Under the pieces are notes generated by a model. It was not told the DNA's origin, ran no database searches, and saw nothing but the letters and a program-made list of their open reading frames with translations. This document shows positions 1 to 7,530 of a stretch of DNA of 64,000 nucleotides, piece by piece. Within the stretch, counting starts at the first letter, position 1. Each line of letters opens with the position of its first letter. The DNA lies in the NCBI RefSeq assembly GCF_030254645.1, contig NZ_CP116346.1, positions 2,545,973 to 2,609,972 on the forward strand. Direction: 5' to 3'. Position numbers and translations under genes: made by a program. The DNA comes from Paucibacter sediminis (lineage in GTDB: Bacteria; Pseudomonadota; Gammaproteobacteria; Burkholderiales; Burkholderiaceae_C).

Positions 1-509
1 AGCAGGCAGGCCTCGGGCAGGCTGAGGATCTGCTCGCGCACCGAGTGGTAGAGCCGGCTCGGGCTGCCCTGCTGGAAATCGGTGCGGCCGCAGCCGCGTA
101 TCAGCAGCGCGTCGCCGGTGAAGGCCATGCGCTGGTCGTCCAGCACATAGCTGACGCAGCCATTGGTATGGCCCGGGGTGGCGCGCACCTCCAGGTGGCG
201 GCTGCCGAAGGCGACGCGGTCGCCATGCTGCAGCGCGCGGTCGGCGCCCGCGGCGCCGGCGGCGGCGGCGAGCATGATCCGGCTGCCGCAGCGCTGCTTG
301 AGCAGCCAGGCCGCCGTCACATGATCGGCATGCACATGGGTGTCCAGCGTCGCCACCAGCTGCAGACCCAGCTCGCGCAGCAGGGCCAGATCGCGGCGCT
401 CGTGCTCGAACACCGGGTCGATCAGGAGGGCCTCGCCGGAGGCCGAGTCGCCCAGCAGATAGGTGTAGGTGGACGACGTGGGGTCGAAGAGTTGGCGGAA
501 TACCAGCAT
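1..509 (-). CDS. Persulfide dioxygenase-like MBL-fold hydrolase (partial, 3' end off window)
   Basis: The minus-strand reading starts at the ATG at 509-507 and runs off the left edge, giving about 169 residues. It begins MLVFRQLFDPTSSTYTYLLG and carries the metal-binding motif HVHADH about 60 residues in, followed by a GHTNG-type motif near residue 117. This matches the ETHE1/Blh branch of metallo-beta-lactamase-fold enzymes, which oxidise glutathione persulfide to sulfite using one iron. The two YeeE/YedE genes just upstream on the same strand support a sulfide or persulfide detoxification operon. The family is secure; the exact substrate is inferred. Confidence 0.85.
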   Translation of the reverse strand, partial: MLVFRQLFDPTSSTYTYLLGDSASGEALLIDPVFEHERRDLALLRELGLQLVATLDTHVHADHVTAAWLLKQRCGSRIMLAAAAGAAGADRALQHGDRVAFGSRHLEVRATPGHTNGCVSYVLDDQRMAFTGDALLIRGCGRTDFQQGSPSRLYHSVREQILSLPEACL

Positions 510-519
510 CGCGGCCTCC

Positions 520-936
520 TCAGCGTGGTTGGGTGAACTGATCGTGCAGCAGCATGCCGGCCAGCATGGCGGGCACGAAGATCAGCGCGGCGTCCATGCC
601 GCTGCCCAGCGCCACCAGGGCCGGGCCGGGGCAGAAGCCGGCAATGCCCCAGCCGATGCCGAACAGCAGGCCGCCGACGATCAGGCGCGCGTCGATCACG
701 CGGATGTTGGGGATCTCCATGCGCTCGCCGCTCCAGGCGCGTTCGCGCCGCTTGCCCGTGGCGAAGGCGAACACGCCCACCGCGATGGCGCCGCCCATCA
801 CCAGGGCCAGGCTGGGGTCCCAGGCGCCGGCGAGGTCGAGAAAGCCCTTCACCTTCGCCGGATTGCTCATGCCGCTGGCGATCAGGCCGAGGCCGAAGAC
901 GAGGCCGCTGAGGCCTGCAATGAGGAGTCGCAACAT
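520..936 (-). CDS. YeeE/YedE (DUF6691-type) sulfur transport membrane protein
   Basis: 138 residues with about four hydrophobic segments. The N-terminal half has GLIASGMSNPAKV and the C-terminal half GIAGFCPGPALV, the two Gly/Cys/Pro motifs of the half-size YeeE/YedE family that imports thiosulfate or moves sulfur equivalents across the inner membrane. It sits 10 bp upstream of the persulfide dioxygenase gene and 10 bp downstream of its partner half-protein, so the three genes form one minus-strand unit. The conserved Cys in GFCPG is the likely sulfur-relay residue, by family knowledge. Confidence 0.88.
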   Translation of the reverse strand: MLRLLIAGLSGLVFGLGLIASGMSNPAKVKGFLDLAGAWDPSLALVMGGAIAVGVFAFATGKRRERAWSGERMEIPNIRVIDARLIVGGLLFGIGWGIAGFCPGPALVALGSGMDAALIFVPAMLAGMLLHDQFTQPR

Positions 937-946
937 GTTTTTTCGT

Positions 947-1390
947 TCAGCCCAGGTGACGCAGCAGGTAGACGGTGGCGAAGCCGGCGCCCATGAAGGC
1001 CAGCACGTTCACCAGCGAGCGCGGCGAGAAGCGGCTCAGGCCGCACACGCCATGGCCGCTGGTGCAGCCATTGGCCATGCGCGTGCCCACCCCCACCAGC
1101 AGGCCGGCGCCCAGCAGGGCCAGCGGGCCCACATCCACCGCAGCCGCCGGCAGCGGCGCGAACAGGCGCCACAGCCAGGGCGCCAGCAGCAGGCCGGCGA
1201 TGAAGACCAGGCGCGGGACTTCGGGCGCCAGGCTGCTGCGGCTCAGCAGGGCGCGCAGCGGGCTGGCGACGATGCCGGTGATGCCCGCCACGCGGCCGTT
1301 GCCCAGCAGATAGAGGGCCGTGGCCAGGCCGATCAGCAGGCCGCCGAGCAGGGCGCTCCAGGGGGTGAAGAGATTCCAGGCAATGGTCAT
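947..1390 (-). CDS. YeeE/YedE family sulfur transport membrane protein
   Basis: 147 residues with about four transmembrane segments. It contains GRVAGITGI near the N terminus and [17 protein letters not shown] in the middle, the signature of the complementary YeeE/YedE half. In many betaproteobacteria two half-proteins together replace the full-length E. coli thiosulfate importer TsuA. It is the first gene of the three-gene sulfur unit. The motif carries two cysteines (GC and VC) expected to pass thiosulfate or persulfide. Inner-membrane location is inferred from hydrophobicity. Confidence 0.88.
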   Translation of the reverse strand: MTIAWNLFTPWSALLGGLLIGLATALYLLGNGRVAGITGIVASPLRALLSRSSLAPEVPRLVFIAGLLLAPWLWRLFAPLPAAAVDVGPLALLGAGLLVGVGTRMANGCTSGHGVCGLSRFSPRSLVNVLAFMGAGFATVYLLRHLG

Positions 1391-1423
1391 GGGGGAGCTG
1401 GGCAGGCTGTGAGGGAGCCAAGT

Positions 1424-2839
1424 CTAATTCGCCTGCCGCCGGCGCGGGGCCAGCAGCAGCGCCAGCAGCAGCAGCGCCGCCGCCGCGACAAAGGTGATGC
1501 GCATGCCGGCCACCGCGAACAGCACGCCCAGCGCCGATGCGCCGGTGATGAGGCCGAGGTTGCGCGCCAGGTTCAGCAGACCGGAGATGACGCCGCGCTG
1601 CTGCGGGGCCAGCTCGCTCATCAGCGCGCTGTTGTTGGCGGCCTGGAACAGCGCGTAGCCGGCGGTGATGACGACGATGGGGCCCAGGTAGCCGGCCAGC
1701 GCCAGCGCCAGCGGTGCGGCCGCCGCCACCATGCTCAGCGCCAGGCAGCCGGCCAGCATGGCGGCCAGGCCATAGATGCTCATGCGCGCGGCGCCCAGGC
1801 GATCGACCCAGCGCCCCGCGGGCACGCCGCTGAATGCCGCCACCACCGGCCCGACCGCCATGACCATGCCGGTGCGGGCCATGTCCAGCCCCAGGGTCTG
1901 CGCGAGGTAGAAGGGCCCGGCCACCAGGGTCGCCATCATCACGGTCGAGACCAGGGCCGTCATCGCGAGGCCGGCACGCAGCCGCGGCGCTCGCAGGCTC
2001 GCCCAGGGGATCAGCGGCGTGGCGCTGTGGGCCTCCAGCAGCAGGAACAGGGTCAGCACCAGCGCCGCCGCGCCCAGCAGGGCCAGGTTGAGCGCACCGA
2101 AGCTGCCACGCCCCAGCGTCATAGCGAGCGCATAGGCGGCCAGGCCCAGCGCCAGCAGCAGGGCGGCCAGCAGCAGCGTGGCCAGCGTGCTGAAGCGCGG
2201 GCGCGCCGAGTCCTGCACCGCGCGCTCAGCGGGCAGATAGCGCCAGGCCAGGCCCAAGGCCAGCAGACCCAGCGGCACGTTGACGAGAAAGATCGACCGC
2301 CAGCCCAGCGCGGCGATCAGCAGACCGCCTAGCGCCGGGCCCAGTGCGGTGCCCAGCGCCGACATGCTGCCCAGCAGCCCCATGGCACGCCCGGCGCGCG
2401 CCTTGGGCACCGCCGCGCTCACCAGGCTGGTGGCCAGCGCCAGCATGGCGGCCGCGCCCAGGCCCTGGGCCGCACGCGCGGCGACCAGGGGCCACAGCCC
2501 CGCGCCCAGGCCGCACAGCGCCGAGGCGGCGGTGAACAGCAGCACGCCGGCCAGCAGCAGGCGCCGGTGGCCGAGCATGTCGGCCAGCCGCCCGACGCCG
2601 ACCATCAGGCCGGTGCTGGCCAGCAGATAGGCCAGCACCACCCACTGCACCTGCTGCATGGGCGCGCCCAGGGCCTCGACCAGGGCGGGCAGGGCGATAT
2701 TGGCGCTGCTGGTGCCCAGCGCGGGCAGCAGCACGCACAGGGCCAGGCTGGCCAGCAGCCCCGTCAGCGTGGGCCTTGCGGGCGGCGCCTGCGCCTTGTC
2801 GTTCGCCAGGTTTGTGGCCGTGTTTGTGGCTGTATCCAT
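1424..2839 (-). CDS. MFS transporter, DHA2-like drug:H+ antiporter
   Basis: 471 residues from the ATG at 2839-2837, which has a GGAGAG ribosome-binding site just upstream. A longer frame starting at 2908 would add a hydrophilic, unlikely leader. The protein has about 12-14 hydrophobic helices, the loop motif GRLADMLGHRR after the second helix, and LGPALGGLL in the fifth, which is the antiporter motif C of drug/H+ exporters. Likely an exporter of small organic compounds. It is divergent from the LysR gene at 2960, so that regulator is its probable controller. Substrate unknown. Confidence 0.88.
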   Translation of the reverse strand: MDTATNTATNLANDKAQAPPARPTLTGLLASLALCVLLPALGTSSANIALPALVEALGAPMQQVQWVVLAYLLASTGLMVGVGRLADMLGHRRLLLAGVLLFTAASALCGLGAGLWPLVAARAAQGLGAAAMLALATSLVSAAVPKARAGRAMGLLGSMSALGTALGPALGGLLIAALGWRSIFLVNVPLGLLALGLAWRYLPAERAVQDSARPRFSTLATLLLAALLLALGLAAYALAMTLGRGSFGALNLALLGAAALVLTLFLLLEAHSATPLIPWASLRAPRLRAGLAMTALVSTVMMATLVAGPFYLAQTLGLDMARTGMVMAVGPVVAAFSGVPAGRWVDRLGAARMSIYGLAAMLAGCLALSMVAAAAPLALALAGYLGPIVVITAGYALFQAANNSALMSELAPQQRGVISGLLNLARNLGLITGASALGVLFAVAGMRITFVAAAALLLLALLLAPRRRQAN

Positions 2840-2959
2840 CGCATGCTCTCCGGTTGCCTGGCAACGATAGGTGCCTGGCTGGCATGGCGGAAGGCGCAGC
2901 ATTTGCACTTCATCCGTGCGCCTGACGCCATATCATGGGCGCTAGCCTGTGCCGCCACC
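2840..2959. promoter_or_regulatory. Divergent MFS/LysR intergenic control region
   Basis: This 120-bp gap separates the divergent MFS and LysR genes and is the natural place for LysR binding and both promoters. I could not pick out a convincing T-N11-A palindrome or -10/-35 pair by eye, so only the arrangement supports it. Confidence 0.45.
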
Positions 2960-3868
2960 ATGTCCAGACCCGATCTCAACCTCTTGGTCACGCTCGACGT
3001 ACTGCTTGCCGAGGGCAGCGTGGCGCGCGCCGCGCGCCGCCTGCACCTCAGCCCCTCGGCGATGAGCCGGGCCCTGGCGCGGCTGCGCGAGAGCACCGGC
3101 GACCCGCTGCTGGTGCGTGCCGGGCGGGGCCTGGTGCCCTCACCGCGCGCGCTGGAGCTGCGCGAGCGCGTCGGCCAGCTGGTGCACGAGGCCGAGGCCG
3201 CGCTGCGGCCCGCCAGCCGGCTCAAGCTGGGCCAGCTGAAGCGCAGCTTCACCCTGCGCAGCAGCGAGGGCTTTGTGGAGAACTTCGGCGCCGCCCTGCT
3301 GGCCCGCATCGAAGCCGAGGCGCCGGCCGTGCGCCTGCGCTTCCAGCCCAAGCTCGACAAGGACAGCGCCCCGCTGCGCGAGGGCAGCGTGGACCTGGAG
3401 ACCGGCGTGGTGGGTCGCAGCGCCGGGCCGGAGCTGCGCGCGCAGGCGCTGTTCCGCGACCGCTTTGTCGGCGTGGTGCGGCCGGGCCATGCGCTGGCGC
3501 AGGGCGGCGAGCCCAGCGCCGAGCGCTACGCCGCCGCCCGCCATGTGCTGGTGTCGCGCCGCGGCAGTAGCGACGGCAAGGGCCCGATCGACACGGCCCT
3601 CGCGGCCCTGGGGCTGGCGCGCGAGATCGTCACCACGGTGGGGGGTTATTCGGCCGCGCTGGCGCTGGCGCGCGACAGCGAGCTGGTGGCCAGCGTGCCC
3701 GAACGCCACACCGGCCATCTGCGCGCCGGCCTGCACAGCTTTGCCCTGCCGCCGGCCCTGGCGCCGCAGTTCACCGTCTCGCTGCTCTGGCACCCGCGCA
3801 TGGACGGCGACCCGGCGCACCGCTGGCTGCGCGGCTGCGTGCGCGCGGTCTGCGGCGCAGACTCCTAG
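2960..3868 (+). CDS. LysR family transcriptional regulator
   Basis: 302 residues from the ATG at 2960; a frame upstream to 2567 is antisense to the MFS gene and is ignored. The N terminus is a winged helix-turn-helix (LNLLVTLDVLLAEGSVARAARRLHLSPSAMSR, given here in two parts: LNLLVTLDVLLAEGSVARAA then RRLHLSPSAMSR), followed by a periplasmic-binding-like effector domain. It is transcribed divergently from the MFS pump, the classical arrangement for a LysR protein controlling its neighbour. Its stop codon overlaps that of the convergent small gene by 3 bp at a CTAG sequence. The effector cannot be told from sequence. Confidence 0.9.
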   Translation: MSRPDLNLLVTLDVLLAEGSVARAARRLHLSPSAMSRALARLRESTGDPLLVRAGRGLVPSPRALELRERVGQLVHEAEAALRPASRLKLGQLKRSFTLRSSEGFVENFGAALLARIEAEAPAVRLRFQPKLDKDSAPLREGSVDLETGVVGRSAGPELRAQALFRDRFVGVVRPGHALAQGGEPSAERYAAARHVLVSRRGSSDGKGPIDTALAALGLAREIVTTVGGYSAALALARDSELVASVPERHTGHLRAGLHSFALPPALAPQFTVSLLWHPRMDGDPAHRWLRGCVRAVCGADS

Positions 3869-4161
3869 GCTTCGGTGAGCCGGTGCGCCGCCTCGGCGCC
3901 CAGCTCCAGCCCATAGATGCGCTTCAGGTCGGCGATGCGTTCCAGGCTCTGCGCGCCGAACGCCGACTTGCCCTCGAAGGCGTGCAGCACGATGCCCTCG
4001 ACCAGATCTCCCAGGGCCAGGTCGTGGTACTCGGCCAAGGCCTTCAGCACCTTGAGCATGCGCTTCTCCATGCGGAAGCCGGTCTGCACGCGCTCGACCA
4101 CGAAGGTCTCGGTGGCGGCGGCGGCGGGGGATTTCGTTTTTTTGCTCTTGCTGGTGCTCAT
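3865..4161 (-). CDS. Small conserved hypothetical protein
   Basis: 98 residues from the ATG at 4161, beginning with a Lys/Ser-rich tail (MSTSKSKKTKS). The rest is a compact helical domain with FRMEKRMLKVLKALAEYHD and LGDLVEGIVLHAFEG. Length and pattern recall small DNA-binding or helix-bundle proteins, possibly ribbon-helix-helix-like, but I do not recognise a named family with certainty. Its start overlaps the stop of the upstream gene by 4 bp (ATGA), indicating translational coupling, so the two proteins probably act together. Confidence 0.75.
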   Translation of the reverse strand: MSTSKSKKTKSPAAAATETFVVERVQTGFRMEKRMLKVLKALAEYHDLALGDLVEGIVLHAFEGKSAFGAQSLERIADLKRIYGLELGAEAAHRLTEA

Positions 4162-4568
4162 GTGGATGCTGCCTCTTTTCCTTCTTGCGCGGCGCGTGGG
4201 TTGAGCAGCAGGACATGGCGCGCGGCCGCGTCCTGCAGACGTTCGGGGCTGTAGTAGCGCGACAGCAGATCGCGCTCGCACAACTCGGGCTCAAGCCGCA
4301 GCAGGGTCTGCCAGTCGGCCCCGGGATGGCGCGCCATCTGCTCGGCCACCAGGCTCATGAAGGCGAGCGTGATGGTCTCGTGATACAGCCCGGCTTTACC
4401 GATGCTGGCGGCAAAGCGCTGCAGGCTGTCGCGCATCGCGATGCAGGCCTCCAGAAACGGGCGCCCCGAAAGGTAAAGCCAGGCCGCGCGCAAATGCGCG
4501 CGATGGCCAAACTCGGCGGGGCTCAGCCGCGCGCTCTCCAGCGCGGCGAGGAACTCGGCGTCGGTCAT
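4158..4568 (-). CDS. Conserved hypothetical protein
   Basis: 136 residues, predicted largely helical and soluble, with motifs EFGHRAHLRAAWLYL and YHETITLAFMSLV. The spacing of conserved-looking His residues (HRAHLR, YHET) suggests possible metal binding, which is inference. It forms a two-gene coupled unit with the 98-residue gene that follows. No strong Shine-Dalgarno sequence precedes the ATG. A perfect 14-bp palindrome lies about 33 bp upstream of the start and may be its operator. Confidence 0.75.
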   Translation of the reverse strand: MTDAEFLAALESARLSPAEFGHRAHLRAAWLYLSGRPFLEACIAMRDSLQRFAASIGKAGLYHETITLAFMSLVAEQMARHPGADWQTLLRLEPELCERDLLSRYYSPERLQDAAARHVLLLNPRAAQEGKEAAST

Positions 4569-4600
4569 GGTGTGGATATTCGTTGCTGCAAAGTGATAAT

Positions 4601-4614
4601 GTTACCATGGTAAC
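4601..4614. promoter_or_regulatory. Perfect palindrome GTTACCATGGTAAC, candidate operator
   Basis: A 14-bp perfect inverted repeat lies in the 80-bp gap between the cupin gene end and the start at 4568. It is AT-richer than its surroundings, and its position upstream of the minus-strand pair fits a dimeric repressor site. No regulator gene is adjacent apart from the possible small DNA-binding protein of the same pair, so autoregulation is possible. Confidence 0.4.
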
Positions 4615-4648
4615 TTTGTCGCAGCTTGCCCCGGCATAGGGTCAGGCG

Positions 4649-5062
4649 TCAGCCATCGGCGCGACCGTTCGTGGCGTCCGGGTTGTCAGGGTCGGCGACA
4701 TAGTGTCCGGACTGGTCGAGACCGCGCGTACCGACGATGAGATACGAGCAAGGGGCATCCGACCTGTTGGACACGGTGTGCCCGTTGGCGATGCCGGCCG
4801 GCCAGCAGGCGGCGTCACCAGGGACCAGCGTGTGATGCCCGTCGTTCTCGGTTACGGTCACTTCTCCGCTGACCACGAACAGGAACTCGTCGACATGCTC
4901 GTGCCAATGCCTGATCGAGGCTTTCGCGCCAGGCGAGAGAACCTGGAGCGAGGCGCCGAACTGGGTGAGCGCGCCGGCGTCCGACAGTCGGAACGTATCA
5001 ACGCGGCCCCAGCCGGGCTTGGCGTTGACGTGCGGGGGGACTTGGGCTTGTCTGATGATCAT
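4649..5062 (-). CDS. Cupin domain-containing protein
   Basis: 137 residues forming one cupin beta-barrel. Motif 1 is visible as HWHEHVDEFLFVVSGE and motif 2 as PGDAACWPAGIANGH, giving metal ligands His, His, Glu and a distal His. Single-domain cupins of this length act as small sugar or acid isomerases, dioxygenases or binding proteins; the substrate cannot be inferred. It lies downstream of the DUF523 gene on the same strand with a 69-bp gap and may be co-transcribed. Base composition is lower in GC than the flanking core genes. Confidence 0.85.
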   Translation of the reverse strand: MIIRQAQVPPHVNAKPGWGRVDTFRLSDAGALTQFGASLQVLSPGAKASIRHWHEHVDEFLFVVSGEVTVTENDGHHTLVPGDAACWPAGIANGHTVSNRSDAPCSYLIVGTRGLDQSGHYVADPDNPDATNGRADG

Positions 5063-5131
5063 TTGCGGGTGTCTGGTGTGAGCGATACGAAGGGGCCAAG
5101 ATTGGTCGCCCGCGCCATCGAGGTTAAGGGC

Positions 5132-5638
5132 TTAGGCTGCATCGCGTGCCTCAAGCTCGAGCAAGAACTCATGAGCCTCGACGAACTGCTCCTCGCTGAA
5201 GACCCTGACTCCCGTGCGCTCCAGCAGCGCCGACGTGACGCCCCGCTCGGGAACCTTGGTACCCGTGAACGTTCCGTCGTAGATGTAGCCCGAACCGCAG
5301 GACGGGCTGCCTTCCTGGAGCACGGCGACCCGAATGCGCCTGGACTGCGCCAGCTGCAAGGCGTGATGGGCGCCCGTGACGAATGCGGCCGAGATGTCGT
5401 TGGCGCTCGGATCCACGACCTTGGCGAGGCCGGCAAGAACCTTGGCTCCCCCAGCGCCTGCAAGCACCTCCGCAGGCGGGCGAGGCACTGGCAGACCGCC
5501 GGCAAGCTCCGGGCACACCGGCACGACTCGCCCCTCGTTCAACCACCGCTGCAGAACCTTGCTGCCCGAGCGCCGGTGCGCTCCGTCGTAGCGGACGGGA
5601 CTTCCGAGCAGACAGGCACTGACGAGGACGAAGTGCAT
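5132..5638 (-). CDS. DUF523 family protein
   Basis: 168 residues. The N terminus reads VSACLLGSPVRYDG and the centre has LQEGSPSCGSGYIYDG; the CLLG and SPSCG cysteine motifs are typical of DUF523 proteins, whose function is not established. The start ATG at 5638 lies 7 bp after a minus-strand GTTAGGC (5652-5646), identical to the 3' core of an integron attachment site, so this gene may be a captured cassette. No convincing attC follows the stop codon, so that remains uncertain. Confidence 0.85.
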   Translation of the reverse strand: MHFVLVSACLLGSPVRYDGAHRRSGSKVLQRWLNEGRVVPVCPELAGGLPVPRPPAEVLAGAGGAKVLAGLAKVVDPSANDISAAFVTGAHHALQLAQSRRIRVAVLQEGSPSCGSGYIYDGTFTGTKVPERGVTSALLERTGVRVFSEEQFVEAHEFLLELEARDAA

Positions 5639-5808
5639 CCTTGCGGCCTAACGACGCTGTCCAGCAACGCATCCCCGGAGCGTGCGGTCGGTCTTCGAGG
5701 CGAACTGGGAACGGTGCAGCGGAATTTTCATGGCAGGTGACGTGGTTGCACTTGACGGCGTTTGAGCCCGATGAGGCATGTGTTGCACGCTCTGCACGCC
5801 GCGCAGCC

Positions 5809-5909
5809 GGGGTCAAGTCTCCCATTTCTCATGCTTGCCAGTTGCGAATCGAATGGGGAGGAGGAACGTCGCCTTCTTGGGAAGAAATGCAACATGGGAG
5901 ACCTGATCC
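5809..5909. repeat. REP-like inverted repeat pair
   Basis: The left arm GGGTCAAGTCTCCCAT (about 5810-5825) and the right arm ATGGGAGACCTGATCC (5894-5909) are inverted copies matching at 14 of 16 positions, separated by about 68 bp. This motif type (GGTCA-GTCTCCCAT) is familiar from REP sequences linked to RAYT transposases in proteobacteria. No transposase gene is present here, so this would be a non-autonomous copy. Confidence 0.5.
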
Positions 5910-5968
5910 TCTGGCCCGACCCTCTGGCCCTGTGAGCGGCATTTGCGCGGGGGCAAAATTCAATAGCC

Positions 5969-6080
5969 TATTAACTTTGACGCTAACCGGCCCGCGACGG
6001 CAGGATGCCGAAGGGCCAGAATGAACTGAGGCCCGTAGGCGCCATGCCTTCGCGGGTCCGGTTGAGTGACCGGTCAGAGC
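5969..6080 (-). repeat. attC site B (degenerate), minus orientation
   Basis: Read on the minus strand it starts with CTCTGAC (R''), has a long arm CTCAACCGGACCCGCG (L''), the matching arm CGCGGGCCGGTTAG (L') and ends GTTAATA (R'). The inner loop shares GGCCAGAATGAA (plus strand) with attC site A, so the two are related. The final core departs from the GTTRRRY consensus, suggesting decay. It follows the YidD-like gene, as expected for the end of that cassette. Confidence 0.65.
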
Positions 6081-6115
6081 GCTGATTCCCTACGCTGAAG
6101 AAACACTTCATTGGG

Positions 6116-6475
6116 TTAGATTCTTGAAAACGGCCACCCCGGCCAGCATGGACAGGCACTGACCGCGGCATTGGACAGACACTGCCGCCCCTCTGGAGAA
6201 CCCCACAGCGGGCATGGCTCATTGATGACTGAATCTTCACCACTTTCGCCGGACTCCGCGGACTGCAGCACTGCCGCAGACGCACGGCAAGTCTCAAAGC
6301 GCAGCAGGAGCAACGTAAATGCCTTAAAGGCACCGTACTTGCGAATTGCTCGCCTTGCAAACGCCGAGCAAGAACAGCGGTTGGTGTGAACACGATGTGC
6401 GCAAGCGAACCCTTTGTAAGGCGACAGGTACCGCTGATAGGCGCCAATAGCAAAGTCGCAGGTGGCGGAAAGCAT
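6116..6475 (-). CDS. YidD-like membrane protein insertion factor, integron cassette gene
   Basis: 119 residues. The N-terminal 60 or so match the YidD fold: AYQRYLSPYKGFACAH, then CSCSAFARRAIRKYGAFKAF. Canonical YidD proteins are about 70-85 residues with the pattern YQRYISP and CSxYA; they assist insertion of membrane proteins through YidC at the inner membrane. Here the motif is divergent and followed by about 55 extra residues of unclear origin. The ATG lies 5 bp after the GTTAGAG core of attC site A, and attC site B follows the stop, so the gene is the content of one cassette. Confidence 0.7.
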   Translation of the reverse strand: MLSATCDFAIGAYQRYLSPYKGFACAHRVHTNRCSCSAFARRAIRKYGAFKAFTLLLLRFETCRASAAVLQSAESGESGEDSVINEPCPLWGSPEGRQCLSNAAVSACPCWPGWPFSRI

Positions 6476-6479
6476 GGCG

Positions 6480-6593
6480 CTCTAACGTTTGAGATAACCG
6501 GCGCGGAACAGCTTCGTGCCGGTAGGGCCAGAATGAAATGACGGCCCGGACGGCGGCAAGCTGTGTAGCGTCCGGTTGAGCGAGGGGTTAGGC
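6480..6593 (-). repeat. attC site A, minus orientation
   Basis: Minus-strand order: GCCTAAC (R'', 6593-6587), arm TCGCTCAACCGGACGC (L''), central loop, arm GCGCCGGTTATCTC (L'), and GTTAGAG (R', 6486-6480). Length is about 114 bp. R''/R' and L''/L' pair as required for the folded bottom-strand substrate of integron integrases. It directly follows the stop codon of the AlbA_2 gene (TGA, then TGCCTAAC), which is typical of cassette genes. Confidence 0.85.
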
Positions 6594-6594
6594 A

Positions 6595-7530
6595 TCACTT
6601 CGCACTCTTTGCGATGTCGTACTTGGCGCGGGTTTTTTCAAAGAACGCCTCGTTCACCTCGAACTGCGCGACTATCCAATCGACGAACTGCTGCGAGTAG
6701 CGTGGCGATGCGAAGTTCTGGGTGTAGCAGAAGCTGATCTGCTTCTGTACCTCGTACACGCGTCGGATGCAAACGATATCGTGCATGTTGATTGTTCGCT
6801 TGCCACCGAGCCGCACGTTCACCTCTTTGACGACCTCCTTCTGCCGATGTGGATGCGTTTGATCTAGAGGCACGGCATAGTACGCAGGGGCTTCCGGATC
6901 GCTCGTTAGCTGCATTGGCAAGCTGCCGGATGGTCCAGTTGGTGAGCCTTCTGGCGGAAGTACGGCAAATCGCGAGCCAGCCGGCGCTTCAACTACCTTA
7001 ACGATCCCGTCCAGCCAAGACCGGCGTGTGAGCTCAAGCTCTCGGTCGAGGAAGCGCCTGAGGTCTTCCGTTGTGCCCGGCTCACTCTTGGTGCCATGGC
7101 GGAAATACACGGTACCCAGGGCAAATGCAGTCTTCTTCTTTCCGTCAGGCAGTTCGGTTTCGCCAACCCGCGCAAAAACGATCGGCACACGTGCCGGAGG
7201 AATGCGAACGGCGCAGACCTCCTGCCCAGCCCTCTGCGTCTCGATAAGCTCCACACCGAACAAGTGCTGGCCGAAGTATTTATGCAGGCGGTTGGCGAGG
7301 TCCGCAGGATCGACCGCGAGGAGCGAAGTCACGTCTTGAGCGGAAGGTGTTCCGTCGTCGTTAACGCCAACGAGGATGTATCCGCCGCCGGAATTCGCGA
7401 ACGCCGCAACATCCTTGATCAGCTCAAGCCAGTCCCGATTCGAGGACGGGTCGAAGCTGGCCTTGAAGTCAACGTCGTCGCGTTCGTTGTTTAGACCAAG
7501 CGCGATTAGCAGGGCGTCGTCTGCGGACAT
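6595..7530 (-). CDS. AlbA_2 (Schlafen-like) domain protein, probable cassette gene
   Basis: 311 residues. Residues 15-150 carry the AlbA_2 hallmark: DVDFKASF, then KDVAAFANSGGGYILVGVND, a nucleic-acid- or nucleotide-binding divergent AAA_4/Schlafen-like domain. The C-terminal 150 residues (VNVRLGGKRTINMHDIVCIR and onward) are a partner domain I do not recognise. AlbA_2 proteins are frequent in defence and regulatory islands. The gene ends in attC site A and its start is 14 bp after a GTTAGGC core (7551-7545), so it looks like a complete cassette on the minus strand. Lower GC than the neighbouring core genes. Confidence 0.8.
   Translation of the reverse strand: MSADDALLIALGLNNERDDVDFKASFDPSSNRDWLELIKDVAAFANSGGGYILVGVNDDGTPSAQDVTSLLAVDPADLANRLHKYFGQHLFGVELIETQRAGQEVCAVRIPPARVPIVFARVGETELPDGKKKTAFALGTVYFRHGTKSEPGTTEDLRRFLDRELELTRRSWLDGIVKVVEAPAGSRFAVLPPEGSPTGPSGSLPMQLTSDPEAPAYYAVPLDQTHPHRQKEVVKEVNVRLGGKRTINMHDIVCIRRVYEVQKQISFCYTQNFASPRYSQQFVDWIVAQFEVNEAFFEKTRAKYDIAKSAK

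Larger units (their letters stand above)
5639..6115. other. 477-bp gene-free stretch of an integron-like region
   Basis: No credible coding frame is visible. From left to right it holds a GTTAGGC core (minus strand, 5646-5652) with a possible degenerate attC arm at about 5745-5770, a REP-like inverted pair at 5809-5909, and a degenerate attC on the minus strand at 5969-6080. The sequence is clearly lower in GC than the core genes on either side. Confidence 0.7.

Noticed and set aside
4615-4655. A short attC-like pair (GCCTGAC with GTTACCA) downstream of the cupin gene
   Set aside because: Only about 40 bp long with no complementary inner arms; below the size and structure of real attC sites.
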